DNA of 64,000 bases from Sphingopyxis sp. RIFCSPHIGHO2_12_FULL_65_19 (GCF_001830555.1 NZ_MIAM01000024.1:62228-126227); one strand, 5' to 3'; counted from the stretch's first letter, positions 30,101-38,789 are shown. Notes: generated by a model not told the origin, from the letters alone. Translations and numbers: made by a program.

Positions 30101-32572
30101 TCAGAAGGAGGCGGTCGCGCGGACGTACCAGAAGCCCCCGTTGAACCCCGTCGGCGCGAAGCGGAGATATCGGATCCCGTTGTTGATCTGGGATTGCCGC
30201 GCCTCGACGTCGGGGTAATTGTCGAAGATATTCTCGCCGCCGACCGCGAGCTTGAGCATGTCGCTAACCTTGTAGGACAGCTCGAGATCGACCAGCAGTT
30301 CGGCGCCGCCCGTCTGGTCGGCAGCCGGTGCGGCGCCATAGTCGGTCCATTTGCCATAATAGTTCGCGCGCGCGACGAAGCCGAAGCGCTCGCCCGCATA
30401 AGTGAAGGACGCATTGCCCTTCCACTTCGGAACGAAGCCCTCGAGTTCGAGCAGCCGCTCGCGGTCCGCAGTGATCACCGGCGAGGCCTTGATGACATCG
30501 GTTTTGGTATAGTTGCCGTTGAGGCCGAGCGTGGCCTTGCCGTCGCCGAGGTCGAAGCCCACGGTGAGCACCGCATCGACGCCCTGGGTGCGGCTGTCGA
30601 AGGAATTGGTGAAGAAGCTCACCTGCTGGAAGGAATCCCCACCGGGAATGCCAAGCGCCGCGAGCTGCGCACGCTGCGCCGGGGTGAGATTGAAATTGCC
30701 CGATACGGCGATCCGGTCTTCGACCTTGATGTTGAAATAGTCGAGCGTGAAGGTGATGCGATTGGAGGGCTTCACCACGATGCCGCCGGCGACGTTGAAC
30801 GAATTCTCGGGCCGAAGCGGCGTCGCGCCGAAGAATTGCGCCACCGGATTGTTGGGCGCGATAATGCCTGCGGTCAGCGGCGCCCCGGTTATCGAGTCGA
30901 TGTTGGTCTGGACCTGCGAGGCGTTCGACTGGCCCGGCGTCGGCGCCCGAAAGCCGGTGTTGACCGATCCGCGCACCGCGAAGACGTCCGAGAAATCATA
31001 TCGCCCGTTGATCTTCCAGGTGAATTTCGAGCCGAAGTCCGAGTAATTCTCGTAGCGGCCGGCAAGGCCGAACTGGAGCGCGTCGGTGAGATTGCCTTCG
31101 AGCGACGTATAGGCGGCCCAGTTGCTGCGCGCGAACTCGCCCGCCTGGATGGGACTGAAGCCCGGGAAGCCGTTCGAGCCGACCGGCAGTCCGACGCGGT
31201 TTCCGGTATCGGGATCGATGACCGACGCGAAAGGACCAACCTGCCATGATGCGATGTCGCCGGCCGTGATCTCATATGTCTCGCGCCGATACTCGAGACC
31301 GCCTGCAAGCGTCAGCGGATCGGAGGTGCCGATCGCGATGGGGTAAGTGAGATCGAGATTGAAAGCGAGTTCGCGCTGCTCGAGCTGCCCCGGCTTGAAG
31401 GAGGTCGGCGACGCGAGGCCAAGCGACGGATTGACCGTATTTTCGATCCGGTAGGAAGCATGGTTCTGACCATAGGAAGCGCTGAGGTCATAGGTCAGGC
31501 CCGAGGAGAATTCGCCCTTGAGGCCGGCCGCCAGCGCCGCATCGGTCACCGTGGCACCGAAATCCGGGGTGAAACCGCCGGGAAAGAGCTGGCGGAAGCT
31601 GAACCGCTGTCCTCCGGGCGTATTGGTGAGCGGAATCGAGGTGGAAATGAAGCTGGCATCGGGGTTGCGGTAAAAGAAGGCCGTCGTGCCGCGGCTCCAG
31701 CTATAGTTGCCGAAGGTGTAGAATTCCATCTCCTCCGACAGTTCGATGCCGGCATTGACGAAGATGCGCGCCGCCTCGGATTCGGGATTTCCCCAGCGCT
31801 GCGCCGGGACCGGGACATCCTGAACGCCGGCATCGATGAGCGCCTGCGCGTCGGGACGCTGAATGCCGCGCGACGTCGTGCTGGCGTTCACATATTCGCC
31901 GCTGATGTTGACGAAACCGGCGTCGGTGAAGGGAAGCCCGACATTGCCCTGGACGAGGAAATCCTCGCCGTCGCCCTTATAGAATTGGCCATAGCGGGCG
32001 ATCAGCAATCCGCCTTCGCGGTCGCGGCGCAGACCGAAATTGAGGACGCCGGCGATCGCATCCGATCCATAGAGCGCCGACGCGCCGTCACGCAGAACCT
32101 CGAGCTGGCCGATCGCGATCGACGGGATCGCCGAAAGATCGGGTCCCTGCGATCCCCGGATATAGGGAACATTGGTGAACTGGACCGTCGCGCCGCGATG
32201 GCGCCGCTTGCCATTCACGAGCACCAGCGTCTGGTCCGGCGGCAGGCCGCGCAGCGAGAAAGGCCGGGTAAAAACGGCGCCGTCGTTGCTGACGAGGCGC
32301 TGGACATTGAGCGACGGGACCTCGGTGCGCAGGAGATCATTCATGTCGGCCGTGCCCTTTTCGAGCAGTTCGGCACCGGTGATGATGTCGATCGGCTGAG
32401 CGGAATCGGCCGCCTTGAGATCGTTCCGCCGCGTACCCGTCACGACGATTTCGCCCTGCGACGCGCCTGGCCCCGGCGCCTCTTTGGCGTTATCCTGCGC
32501 GAAGGCGGCGGCGGCCGACATGCCTGCCAGGACGGCGATAATCGAGCCACTCGTGCGAAGCAATTTTCTCAT
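30101..32572 (-). CDS. TonB-dependent outer-membrane receptor
   Basis: 823 residues: signal peptide ending AAAAFAQ, TonB-box-like GEIVVTGTRRNDL, plug (SLNVQRLVSNDGAVFTRPFSLRGLPPDQTLVLVNGKRRH, LRDGASALYGSDAIAGVLNFGL) and a barrel ending FWYVRATASF. It converges on the LysR gene and may supply the periplasm with the substrate of the ABC importer. Before its start are repeated GGTTAT elements flanking CCATATGG (32670-32692), a possible regulatory site. The substrate is unknown. Confidence 0.88.
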   Translation of the reverse strand: MRKLLRTSGSIIAVLAGMSAAAAFAQDNAKEAPGPGASQGEIVVTGTRRNDLKAADSAQPIDIITGAELLEKGTADMNDLLRTEVPSLNVQRLVSNDGAVFTRPFSLRGLPPDQTLVLVNGKRRHRGATVQFTNVPYIRGSQGPDLSAIPSIAIGQLEVLRDGASALYGSDAIAGVLNFGLRRDREGGLLIARYGQFYKGDGEDFLVQGNVGLPFTDAGFVNISGEYVNASTTSRGIQRPDAQALIDAGVQDVPVPAQRWGNPESEAARIFVNAGIELSEEMEFYTFGNYSWSRGTTAFFYRNPDASFISTSIPLTNTPGGQRFSFRQLFPGGFTPDFGATVTDAALAAGLKGEFSSGLTYDLSASYGQNHASYRIENTVNPSLGLASPTSFKPGQLEQRELAFNLDLTYPIAIGTSDPLTLAGGLEYRRETYEITAGDIASWQVGPFASVIDPDTGNRVGLPVGSNGFPGFSPIQAGEFARSNWAAYTSLEGNLTDALQFGLAGRYENYSDFGSKFTWKINGRYDFSDVFAVRGSVNTGFRAPTPGQSNASQVQTNIDSITGAPLTAGIIAPNNPVAQFFGATPLRPENSFNVAGGIVVKPSNRITFTLDYFNIKVEDRIAVSGNFNLTPAQRAQLAALGIPGGDSFQQVSFFTNSFDSRTQGVDAVLTVGFDLGDGKATLGLNGNYTKTDVIKASPVITADRERLLELEGFVPKWKGNASFTYAGERFGFVARANYYGKWTDYGAAPAADQTGGAELLVDLELSYKVSDMLKLAVGGENIFDNYPDVEARQSQINNGIRYLRFAPTGFNGGFWYVRATASF

Positions 32573-32722
32573 GGTCCCCTCCCATTTGCGAAAGCTCTCG
32601 GCTTCGCCACCGAGCTATCTTCGCGGCCTTGGCATGACCAGAAATAATCACCACTCATCGCTATAAACGAGATGGTTATTCCATATGGTTATATCTCTCG
32701 CTGCGGCATCGAGCAGCGCCCG

Positions 32723-32812
32723 ACCGCGCGGCATGCCGGGCGCGGCGATGCCGGACACTTCGCGCAGCTTGTCCTCGACCGCCCGGGCGACATGCCGCGT
32801 CGGCACATGCTC
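32723..32812 (-). pseudogene. Remnant of a second DUF411 gene
   Basis: Directly after the lipoprotein stop the minus strand encodes EHVPTRHVARAVEDKLREVS and GIAAPGMPRG, which match the C-terminal part of the intact DUF411 protein 0.5 kb upstream (GHVPMRHVARLLHDKPRDIR, GIAVPGMPRG). The N-terminal Cys-containing half is missing and the frame runs into unrelated sequence after PRG. The similarity is clear but well short of identity, so this is an old, diverged copy and not a recent duplication. Confidence 0.75.
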
Positions 32813-32813
32813 C

Positions 32814-33161
32814 TTATTTTTTGTCCATATCGTGCCCGGCATGAGGATCGGGTTCGGGTTCGACAGGTTTCGGCGCTTCCGGCGCGGCCTTTGCCCGCGG
32901 CGGCACAGCGGCCTTCGCGGCGGGTTCTTGCTTGGGGCGGGATTTCTCCGGAGGCATCGCTTCTTCGGTCGGCGCCGCCGGGGCAGACGCGGCGGGCGGC
33001 TCGTCCGCTACGGGCATGGTCTCGACCATTGCGGGCGGCTCACCGGCAGTGACCTCACTCTGTTCCGGTGTGACGTCGCTCTGCTGCGCGGGCTCAGTGC
33101 CGCATCCTGCCAGAGCAAATATCAGCGCGGCGGCGCTCGCTAGGGGAATGAATCTCGTCAT
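32814..33161 (-). CDS. Proline/alanine-rich lipoprotein
   Basis: 115 residues from ATG 33161. The signal IPLASAAALIFALAGC gives a lipidated C20. The mature protein is low complexity, rich in Pro, Ala and Glu, and ends in PDPHAGHDMDKK, whose His/Asp/Met could bind copper. No domain is recognised. It is the last gene of the cop operon that starts at copA. Confidence 0.65.
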   Translation of the reverse strand: MTRFIPLASAAALIFALAGCGTEPAQQSDVTPEQSEVTAGEPPAMVETMPVADEPPAASAPAAPTEEAMPPEKSRPKQEPAAKAAVPPRAKAAPEAPKPVEPEPDPHAGHDMDKK

Positions 33162-33187
33162 ATCTGTCTCCTCTTCGTGTCGGCAGG

Positions 33188-33712
33188 TCATGCGCGGAAT
33201 TCAGAAACCTTGCCGTCGCTGCCGAATGCCATCACTTCGAATGCGTCCGCGCTTCCGTCCGGCATTTCCATTCCCGGAGAACCGCGCGGCATGCCGGGCA
33301 CGGCGATTCCGCGAATGTCGCGTGGCTTGTCGTGGAGGAGTCTCGCAACATGCCGCATCGGCACATGACCCTCGATCGCATAGCCGCCGATCACGGCCGT
33401 GTGGCACGACGCCAGCTGGCCAGGCACACCATATCGCGTCTTTACGGCGGCCATGTCAGCGCGGTTCTCGACAGTCACATCATAACCGGCCTTGCGTGCG
33501 ATATCCGCCCAAGCTTCGCAGCAGCCGCATTCGGGATCGCGATAAACGAGCATTCGCTTGGGGCTGGACGTCTCGGCGCCCGGCGCGGGCGCCGCGCCAT
33601 TCTTATCGCTGGTCGCCGCCGGGCCCGAGGCAGAATTGCATGCCGCAAGCGCCATCCCCGATCCGACCGCAATCAGGCCGAAAAGATGACGGCGCGTCAT
33701 CAGATTTTTCAT
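33188..33712 (-). CDS. DUF411 metal-binding lipoprotein
   Basis: 174 residues. The signal TRRHLFGLIAVGSGMALAAC gives a lipobox Cys at 25. The DUF411 domain follows: MLVYRDPECGCCEAWADIARKAGYDV with a Cys cluster, ASCHTAVIGGYAIEGHVP with Cys and His, and AVPGMPRGSPGMEM. DUF411 proteins are small periplasmic or secreted proteins of copper-resistance clusters thought to bind copper. It begins one base before the DUF305 stop region and belongs to the cop operon. Confidence 0.88.
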   Translation of the reverse strand: MKNLMTRRHLFGLIAVGSGMALAACNSASGPAATSDKNGAAPAPGAETSSPKRMLVYRDPECGCCEAWADIARKAGYDVTVENRADMAAVKTRYGVPGQLASCHTAVIGGYAIEGHVPMRHVARLLHDKPRDIRGIAVPGMPRGSPGMEMPDGSADAFEVMAFGSDGKVSEFRA

Positions 33713-33713
33713 G

Positions 33714-34157
33714 TCATTTCCTCGCGAGAATGGATTTCATCTGTTCGATTTCGGCCGCCTGCCCCGCGATGATGCCGCGGCAGAGTTCGCGTATCTCGGC
33801 ATCTTTGAGAGAAGCCTGTTCACACATGAGGATCGCGCCCGAGTGATGCGGGATCATCGAACGCAAGAAGGCCGTGTCGCCGATCGTCGTCTGTGTCCGG
33901 ATGAGCCCGAAGCTCCCGAAGAAGGCAACTGCCGATCCCAGCAGCAGGAACGTATTGAGACGTTTCGACGGGAACATGCCCGGCATTGCGACGATCATCA
34001 GCACGACCATCGGCGAGACCATCATCAGCGTCATGTAGAGCATGTTGAGATTATTGTAGAAGCTCGAGAGGCGGTCGATCATGACGAACATCACCAGATA
34101 CATGATGACGCCGCTGACGATCGTCTGCAGCGCGAGGCTGCGATAGGCTGGTTTCAC
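33714..34157 (-). CDS. DUF305 membrane protein
   Basis: 147 residues, starting at GTG 34157 with GAGGAG upstream; a longer reading frame into copB was rejected. Three N-terminal helices (TIVSGVIMYLVMFVMI, MLYMTLMMVSPMVVLMIVAMPGMF, FLLLGSAVAFFGSFGLI) precede a ferritin-like DUF305 segment with MIPHHSGAILMCEQ, whose His pair is characteristic. Met-rich helices fit copper handling. Function is otherwise unknown. Confidence 0.85.
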   Translation of the reverse strand: MKPAYRSLALQTIVSGVIMYLVMFVMIDRLSSFYNNLNMLYMTLMMVSPMVVLMIVAMPGMFPSKRLNTFLLLGSAVAFFGSFGLIRTQTTIGDTAFLRSMIPHHSGAILMCEQASLKDAEIRELCRGIIAGQAAEIEQMKSILARK

Positions 34158-34195
34158 GGCATTTCTCCTCGACGTGTCGCCACCCCGCGAAACTT

Positions 34196-35407
34196 CTAGA
34201 ACCAGGCCCGCACCCCCATCACGAAGCTGACGCCGCTCGCATCCTCGCCCGCGGCGCGGGCAAAACGCGCGGTATCGCCGACCTTGCGCGCCCATTCGAC
34301 GCCGACATAAGGCGCGAATTCCTTCACGACCTCGTAACGCAGGCGAAGCCCGAGCTCGAAATCCGAAAGCCCCGAACCAACGCCGGTCTCGGGGACATCC
34401 TGGAGCGCAAAATTGACCTCCGCCATCGGCTGGAGGATCAGTTTCTGGGTGATGCGCTGGTCGTAATAGCCTTCGAGCCGGGCGAGCAGATCACCCTTGT
34501 TCGAAAGAAACAGCGCGCCCTCGACTTCGAACCAATAGGGGGCGAGCCCCTCGAAGCCGATCGTCGCATAGGTGCGGTCGGGGCCGGGCCCAAGATCCTG
34601 CCTGATACCCGCCTGCGCGTTGAAATAGGGTCCGATCGCCCGGCTGTAGAGCGCCTGTACCTCGGCGCTCTCGATGCCTTCGCCGAACACGCCCTCGCCT
34701 TCGCTCTTGATCGTCAGCCGGTTAATGTCGCCGCCGTACCAAGCCTCACCGTCCCAGCGGAACCCGTCGCGGCCCTTGCGCGCCTGATATTCGGCAAGGT
34801 TGAAGCTGATGAAAGCGATGGTCTGCGCACCATTCTCTTTCATCATGTCGTGGCGCGAATGCTCCATTTCGGCTTGGGGATAAATGCGATCGGCATACCA
34901 GTCGCCGGGAGGCGCAGGCGCGGTAGCATCGCCCGGCGGCAAATCGGTGCCGCTAGCGCTGCTCGTGGTCGCCATGCCTTCCATTCCCGCCATCGCGTCC
35001 GCAGATCCGCCCTTCGGGGTGCAATGGCCCATTTTGGCATGTTCGGGCGGGCAATCGGGATCGGACGGCTGCGGTGCGCCATGATCCATCGCACCCATGT
35101 CCGAAGCGCCCTTGCCTGGAGCTTCCGCCTCAGGCGTACAATGACCCATCGCCGCATGTTCGGGCGGGCAGCTTGAAGCCTCGGGTTCCATGTCCATGCC
35201 CTGCATGTTCCCATGGTCCATCTGCTCCATCGACCCTTCGGCGGGCGCTTCGGGCGCGGACTGCGCTACGGGTGCTGGCGTTGGCGAGGGAGCGGGTGTC
35301 GGCGCGGGCGCCGCACCATGCATCGAATGATCCATCGACTGCGCCGCGGCGGGCACAGCAAAGGCCAGCGGGGCGATACCCGCGAGGAGAAGCGCGACCC
35401 GGGTCAT
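34196..35407 (-). CDS. copB: CopB outer-membrane copper resistance protein
   Basis: 403 residues from ATG 35407 overlapping the copA stop. A signal peptide (LLLAGIAPLAFAVPAAAQ) is followed by a Met/His-rich N-terminal half with two copies of a CPPEHAxMGHCTP motif, and a C-terminal beta-barrel of CopB type (DRIYPQAEMEHSRHDMMKENG, YEVVKEFAPYVGVEWARKVGDTA) ending VMGVRAWF. It probably binds or moves periplasmic copper at the outer membrane together with CopA. Confidence 0.93.
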   Translation of the reverse strand: MTRVALLLAGIAPLAFAVPAAAQSMDHSMHGAAPAPTPAPSPTPAPVAQSAPEAPAEGSMEQMDHGNMQGMDMEPEASSCPPEHAAMGHCTPEAEAPGKGASDMGAMDHGAPQPSDPDCPPEHAKMGHCTPKGGSADAMAGMEGMATTSSASGTDLPPGDATAPAPPGDWYADRIYPQAEMEHSRHDMMKENGAQTIAFISFNLAEYQARKGRDGFRWDGEAWYGGDINRLTIKSEGEGVFGEGIESAEVQALYSRAIGPYFNAQAGIRQDLGPGPDRTYATIGFEGLAPYWFEVEGALFLSNKGDLLARLEGYYDQRITQKLILQPMAEVNFALQDVPETGVGSGLSDFELGLRLRYEVVKEFAPYVGVEWARKVGDTARFARAAGEDASGVSFVMGVRAWF

Positions 35408-37245
35408 TCGCCGTCTCCCTTCGGACGGACGCTGACGACGCGCATCATCCCCGCGTGCATGTGATAGAGAAGGTGGCAATGGAACGCCCAGTCGCCGAGC
35501 GCGTCGGCGGTGAAATCGAAGCTCGCGATGCCGCCCGGCTGGACAAGCACCGTATGCTTGCGCGGCGACCGGTCGCCCTTGCCCGTCACCAGTTCGAAAA
35601 AATGGCCGTGGAGGTGGATGGGGTGGCTCATCATCGAATCGTTGATGAGGTTGATCCGCACGCGCTCTCCCTCGATGAAGGGGATGGGCTCGTGATAGTC
35701 GGACATCTTGATGCCGTCGAACGACCACATGAAGCGTTCCATATTGCCGGTCAGATGGATGTCGAGCGAGCGCGAGGCGGCGCGGGTATCGGGGTTGCGC
35801 TCGAGCGCGACAAGGTCATGGTAGGTCAGCACCTTGTGCCCGACATTCTCCAGTCCCTGCCCCGGCTCGCCCATGCGATCCATCGGCATCGGCGAGATCG
35901 TCTGAACGCTGGGATCGCGCTTGACCTGCGGCGCGACACTGAAGTCGCGCATGCTGTGCTGCATGCCTCCGCCAGATCCATGATCCATGCCCGCCATCGC
36001 GCCGCTTTCCCCCGCTGGCGTACAATGGCCCATCTTGGCATGTTCGGGAGGACAAGAAGGGTCGCTCGCCGGCATGGGCATGGCGCCCATATCGCCGCCC
36101 GAATGGTCCATACCCGCCATCGCGCCGCCCGACATGTCGCCCATGCCCATGTCCTTCATGGTCGCGAGCGGCCGTTCGCGGAGCGGCGGCACCTCGGCGA
36201 CCATGCCAGCGCGCGGTGCGAGCGTCGCGCGTCCCATGCCCGAGCGGTCATTGGCCTCGGCAACGAGCGTATAAGCACGGTCCTCGACCGGGGTCACGAT
36301 GACGTCATAGGTTTCGGCGACCGCGATCTGGAACTCGTCGATTTCGGTCGGCACGACATTGAGCCCATCAGCCTGGACGACGGTCATCCTGAGGCCCGGG
36401 ATACGGACGTTGAAGATCGTCATCGCCGACGCATTGACGATGCGCAGGCGTACCCGCTCGCCGGGGCTGAAGAGCGCGGTCCAGTTGTCGCGCGGACCAT
36501 GGCCGTTGACGAGGAAGGTGTAGGTCGAACCATTGACGTCGGCGACGTCGGTCGGGTCCATCCGCATCTTGCCCCAATCGATCCGCTCCTTGAGCGGTTG
36601 ATCCTTGCCGGCAAGCAGGCCCGCCAGCGTCTGGCGCTGCATGTTGAAATGGCCGGGATTGACCTTGAGCTTGCGGAAGATCGCCTCGGGCGACAATTGA
36701 CTGTGGTCGGACAGGACGACGACATGCTCGCGGTCGTAGCCGATCGGGTCGGCGCCCGCGGGATCGATGACGATCGGGCCATAATGGCCGAGCTGTTCCT
36801 GAAGCCCCGAATGGCTGTGATACCAATAGGTCCCCGATTGAACGACCGGGAATTCATAGACAAACTTCGAGCGCGGCTTGATCCCGGGGAAGCTGACGCC
36901 GGGCACGCCGTCCATCTGGAACGGCAGGATCAGGCCGTGCCAGTGAATCGAGCTGTCCTCGTCGAGATCGTTGACGACGGTGAGGCGCGCGTTTTGTCCC
37001 TCCTTCAGCCGGACGAGCGGCGCGGGCACGGTGCCGTTGATCCCGATCGCGCGACTGACCTTGCCGTCGATGCGCATCGTCTGGCGCGCGATGCGCAGCG
37101 TTATGTCATTGCCGGATACGGTCGGAAGCGGCGCGGTGATGCCGGACGACACCGGCTGGGCCCAGGCCGGGAACCATGCGGCCATCGCCGCAGCAGCCCC
37201 TCCACCCAAAGCTCCACTGACGAACCGACGCCTTTCCATCTGCAT
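35404..37245 (-). CDS. copA: CopA periplasmic multicopper oxidase
   Basis: 613 residues with a Tat-type signal (ERRRFVSGALGGGAAAA). Copper ligand motifs are complete: HWHG at 101-104, HSHS at 143-146, HPIHLHG at 541-547 and HCHLLYHMHAGM at 589-600. Between the second and third cupredoxin domains lies a Met/His-rich insert with MDHSGGDMGAMPMP and one CPPEHAKMGHCTP motif that also occurs in CopB. It oxidises Cu(I) and sequesters copper in the periplasm. First structural gene after the sigma factor gene. Confidence 0.95.
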   Translation of the reverse strand: MQMERRRFVSGALGGGAAAAMAAWFPAWAQPVSSGITAPLPTVSGNDITLRIARQTMRIDGKVSRAIGINGTVPAPLVRLKEGQNARLTVVNDLDEDSSIHWHGLILPFQMDGVPGVSFPGIKPRSKFVYEFPVVQSGTYWYHSHSGLQEQLGHYGPIVIDPAGADPIGYDREHVVVLSDHSQLSPEAIFRKLKVNPGHFNMQRQTLAGLLAGKDQPLKERIDWGKMRMDPTDVADVNGSTYTFLVNGHGPRDNWTALFSPGERVRLRIVNASAMTIFNVRIPGLRMTVVQADGLNVVPTEIDEFQIAVAETYDVIVTPVEDRAYTLVAEANDRSGMGRATLAPRAGMVAEVPPLRERPLATMKDMGMGDMSGGAMAGMDHSGGDMGAMPMPASDPSCPPEHAKMGHCTPAGESGAMAGMDHGSGGGMQHSMRDFSVAPQVKRDPSVQTISPMPMDRMGEPGQGLENVGHKVLTYHDLVALERNPDTRAASRSLDIHLTGNMERFMWSFDGIKMSDYHEPIPFIEGERVRINLINDSMMSHPIHLHGHFFELVTGKGDRSPRKHTVLVQPGGIASFDFTADALGDWAFHCHLLYHMHAGMMRVVSVRPKGDGE

Positions 37246-37358
37246 ATTCTTTCCGACCGTTACTGACTGTTCCTAAAGCTATACGCAGGCGGCACGCCTG
37301 CCCCTCAATAAAAATGCCGGACGATGAGGAGATGCCGCCTGAACGAGCGGTCGAACCC

Positions 37359-37943
37359 TCAACCCTCGGCGCTCGCAGATGTTCCCGCGAGCAATTCCCG
37401 GAGCCTGGTCCGCGCTCGATAGAGGCGCGTTTCGACTGTTTTCTCGCTGACCCGCAAAATGACCGCTGTTTCGGCCTGGCTGACCTCGTCGACACCGCGG
37501 AGGAGCAACACTTCGCGCAAATTCTGCGGCAGCTGATCGATCGCCCCGCGAACCCTGGCGAGCTCTCGCCTGTCGGTCGCCGCGGAATCGGGCCCAGGAC
37601 CATCGCTTGCTACGTGATGCGCATTTTCGAGCGGGAGCGCGCGGGAGAAAAAGGCGCGCACCTTTCGCCGTCGTGCCCAGTCGCGACATTTGTTGAGCGC
37701 GATACGGGCGATCCATGTGCGGAAGGGGCGTTCGCCATCATAGCGATCGAGCGCCGAAAAGCCGGAGACGAACGTCTCCTGCGTCAAATCCATCGCCTCG
37801 TCGGCATCGCCGATCTGCTTTACGATGAGCCGGTAGACGCCCGTTTTGTAACGGCGCAGCAACTCGCGATAGGCGTCTTCGCGGTGCGCGCGCGCAAAGG
37901 CCGCCAGATCCTGGTCGCTACATTGCGATAGGTCGGCGCTCAC
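37359..37943 (-). CDS. ECF sigma factor (CnrH-like)
   Basis: 194 residues with sigma-2 (ELLRRYKTGVYRLIVKQIGD, DLTQETFVSGFSALDRYDG, FRTWIARIALNKCRDWARRR) and sigma-4 (LPQNLREVLLLRGVDEVSQAETAVILRVSEKTVETRLYRARTRLREL split over about 135-182). It is preceded by a CnrX-like sensor and an anti-sigma candidate, the cnrYXH arrangement, and overlaps the sensor stop by four bases. It probably directs transcription of its own operon and of the cop genes downstream or divergent. Confidence 0.9.
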   Translation of the reverse strand: MSADLSQCSDQDLAAFARAHREDAYRELLRRYKTGVYRLIVKQIGDADEAMDLTQETFVSGFSALDRYDGERPFRTWIARIALNKCRDWARRRKVRAFFSRALPLENAHHVASDGPGPDSAATDRRELARVRGAIDQLPQNLREVLLLRGVDEVSQAETAVILRVSEKTVETRLYRARTRLRELLAGTSASAEG

Positions 37944-38377
37944 CGCGCATCGGCGGTCAGCGCCTTGACCACGCTTTTGTCGAACATTTCCGCTTGATCG
38001 GGGTTGAGAACCCCGCGCATCGCGAAGAGATGCTGGAGCGTTTCCTTCTGCAATGTCCCCATCACCTCATGCGTCTCGTCGATCGCCTCGGTGACGCGCG
38101 GTCCATAGCCATGCTCGGCTTCGATCGCCTGCGCGAGCCGGACATTGGCGGCGCGCATCTCGAGTTCGAGCGCCTGGCGGCGACCGGCGAAGTCGGCTTC
38201 GATCCGCTCGAGTTTCTTTTCCTGCTCCGGGGTCAGGTCGAGTTGGCCGTGGAGAAGCGCATGAAGTTCGGTTTCGCTGGCTTTGGGCGCATCGGCTACC
38301 AGACGGCCGATGAACACGCCGGCAATCGCCGCGGCGAAGGCAATGAGCCCCAAGAGAAGAAGACGGCGCGACGGCAT
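37940..38377 (-). CDS. CnrX-like periplasmic heavy-metal sensor
   Basis: 145 residues, with an N-terminal membrane anchor (LLLLGLIAFAAAIAGVFIG) and a four-helix periplasmic domain. The metal ligands of CnrX (H42, H46, E63, H119, M123) are all matched with a constant offset of three: H39, H43, E60, H116 and M120 (motifs HALLH and HLFAM). In CnrX these bind Ni/Co and trigger release of the sigma factor. Here the sensor sits in a copper gene cluster, so its true inducer is open. Confidence 0.88.
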   Translation of the reverse strand: MPSRRLLLLGLIAFAAAIAGVFIGRLVADAPKASETELHALLHGQLDLTPEQEKKLERIEADFAGRRQALELEMRAANVRLAQAIEAEHGYGPRVTEAIDETHEVMGTLQKETLQHLFAMRGVLNPDQAEMFDKSVVKALTADAR

Positions 38378-38379
38378 CG

Positions 38380-38646
38380 CTACTGTACATCCAGCAAGGT
38401 GGAAGGCACCAATGCGCTAGGCGGGCCGAATGGGGTCAGGGGGCTTGCCGCGACCGCCGGCTGGGAAATCGCACTCCCCGCAAAGACACCGCCGCCGAGC
38501 GAGACAAAGGCCGCGAGCGCCATCAGGCGGCGCATCGCTACCGCTTCGCGCCGGCGGATCGCCAATGCGCCCATGATGCGATCATCGAGCGCATCGAGCG
38601 CTGCGGGCAGATCGATCCTGTTCAAAATGCGAAGCTCCTTATCCAT
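38380..38646 (-). CDS. Putative membrane anti-sigma factor (CnrY-like)
   Basis: 88 residues from ATG 38646 (GAAGAGA upstream); a TTG 15 bases earlier is possible. The cytoplasmic N-terminus (MDKELRILNRIDLPAALDALDDRIMGAL) could bind the sigma factor, a single helix (MALAAFVSLGGGVFAGSAI) spans the membrane, and a short periplasmic tail follows. No Pfam-like domain is recognised; the role is inferred from size, topology and position before the sensor and sigma genes. Confidence 0.65.
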   Translation of the reverse strand: MDKELRILNRIDLPAALDALDDRIMGALAIRRREAVAMRRLMALAAFVSLGGGVFAGSAISQPAVAASPLTPFGPPSALVPSTLLDVQ

Positions 38647-38717
38647 CGATCGTCTCTTCAAACCTTTCCATCATTGTACATACGCGCCGAAGCGCCTCAC
38701 CCCTCACACCAGAATAT

Positions 38718-38729
38718 TATTCCGGAATA
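38718..38729. promoter_or_regulatory. Palindrome in the divergent cop regulatory region
   Basis: TATTCCGGAATA is a perfect 12-base palindrome in the 143-base space between the anti-sigma gene and copC. It is well placed to bind a dimeric regulator serving both directions; the regulator is unknown, the AraC protein encoded after copD being one candidate. Confidence 0.4.
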
Positions 38730-38789
38730 TTTGAGGGCCATGCCGATATCCTGCGTATTAGCAGGACAGACACGCATTTGGAGGTGTTC

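Noticed and set aside
32648-32842. 64-codon minus-strand frame as an intact gene
   Set aside because: Begins inside the lipoprotein gene and contains only the C-terminal piece of DUF411; treated as a remnant.
35074-37266. 730-codon plus-strand frame
   Set aside because: Opposite copA and copB, both with full family motifs; no recognisable domain.
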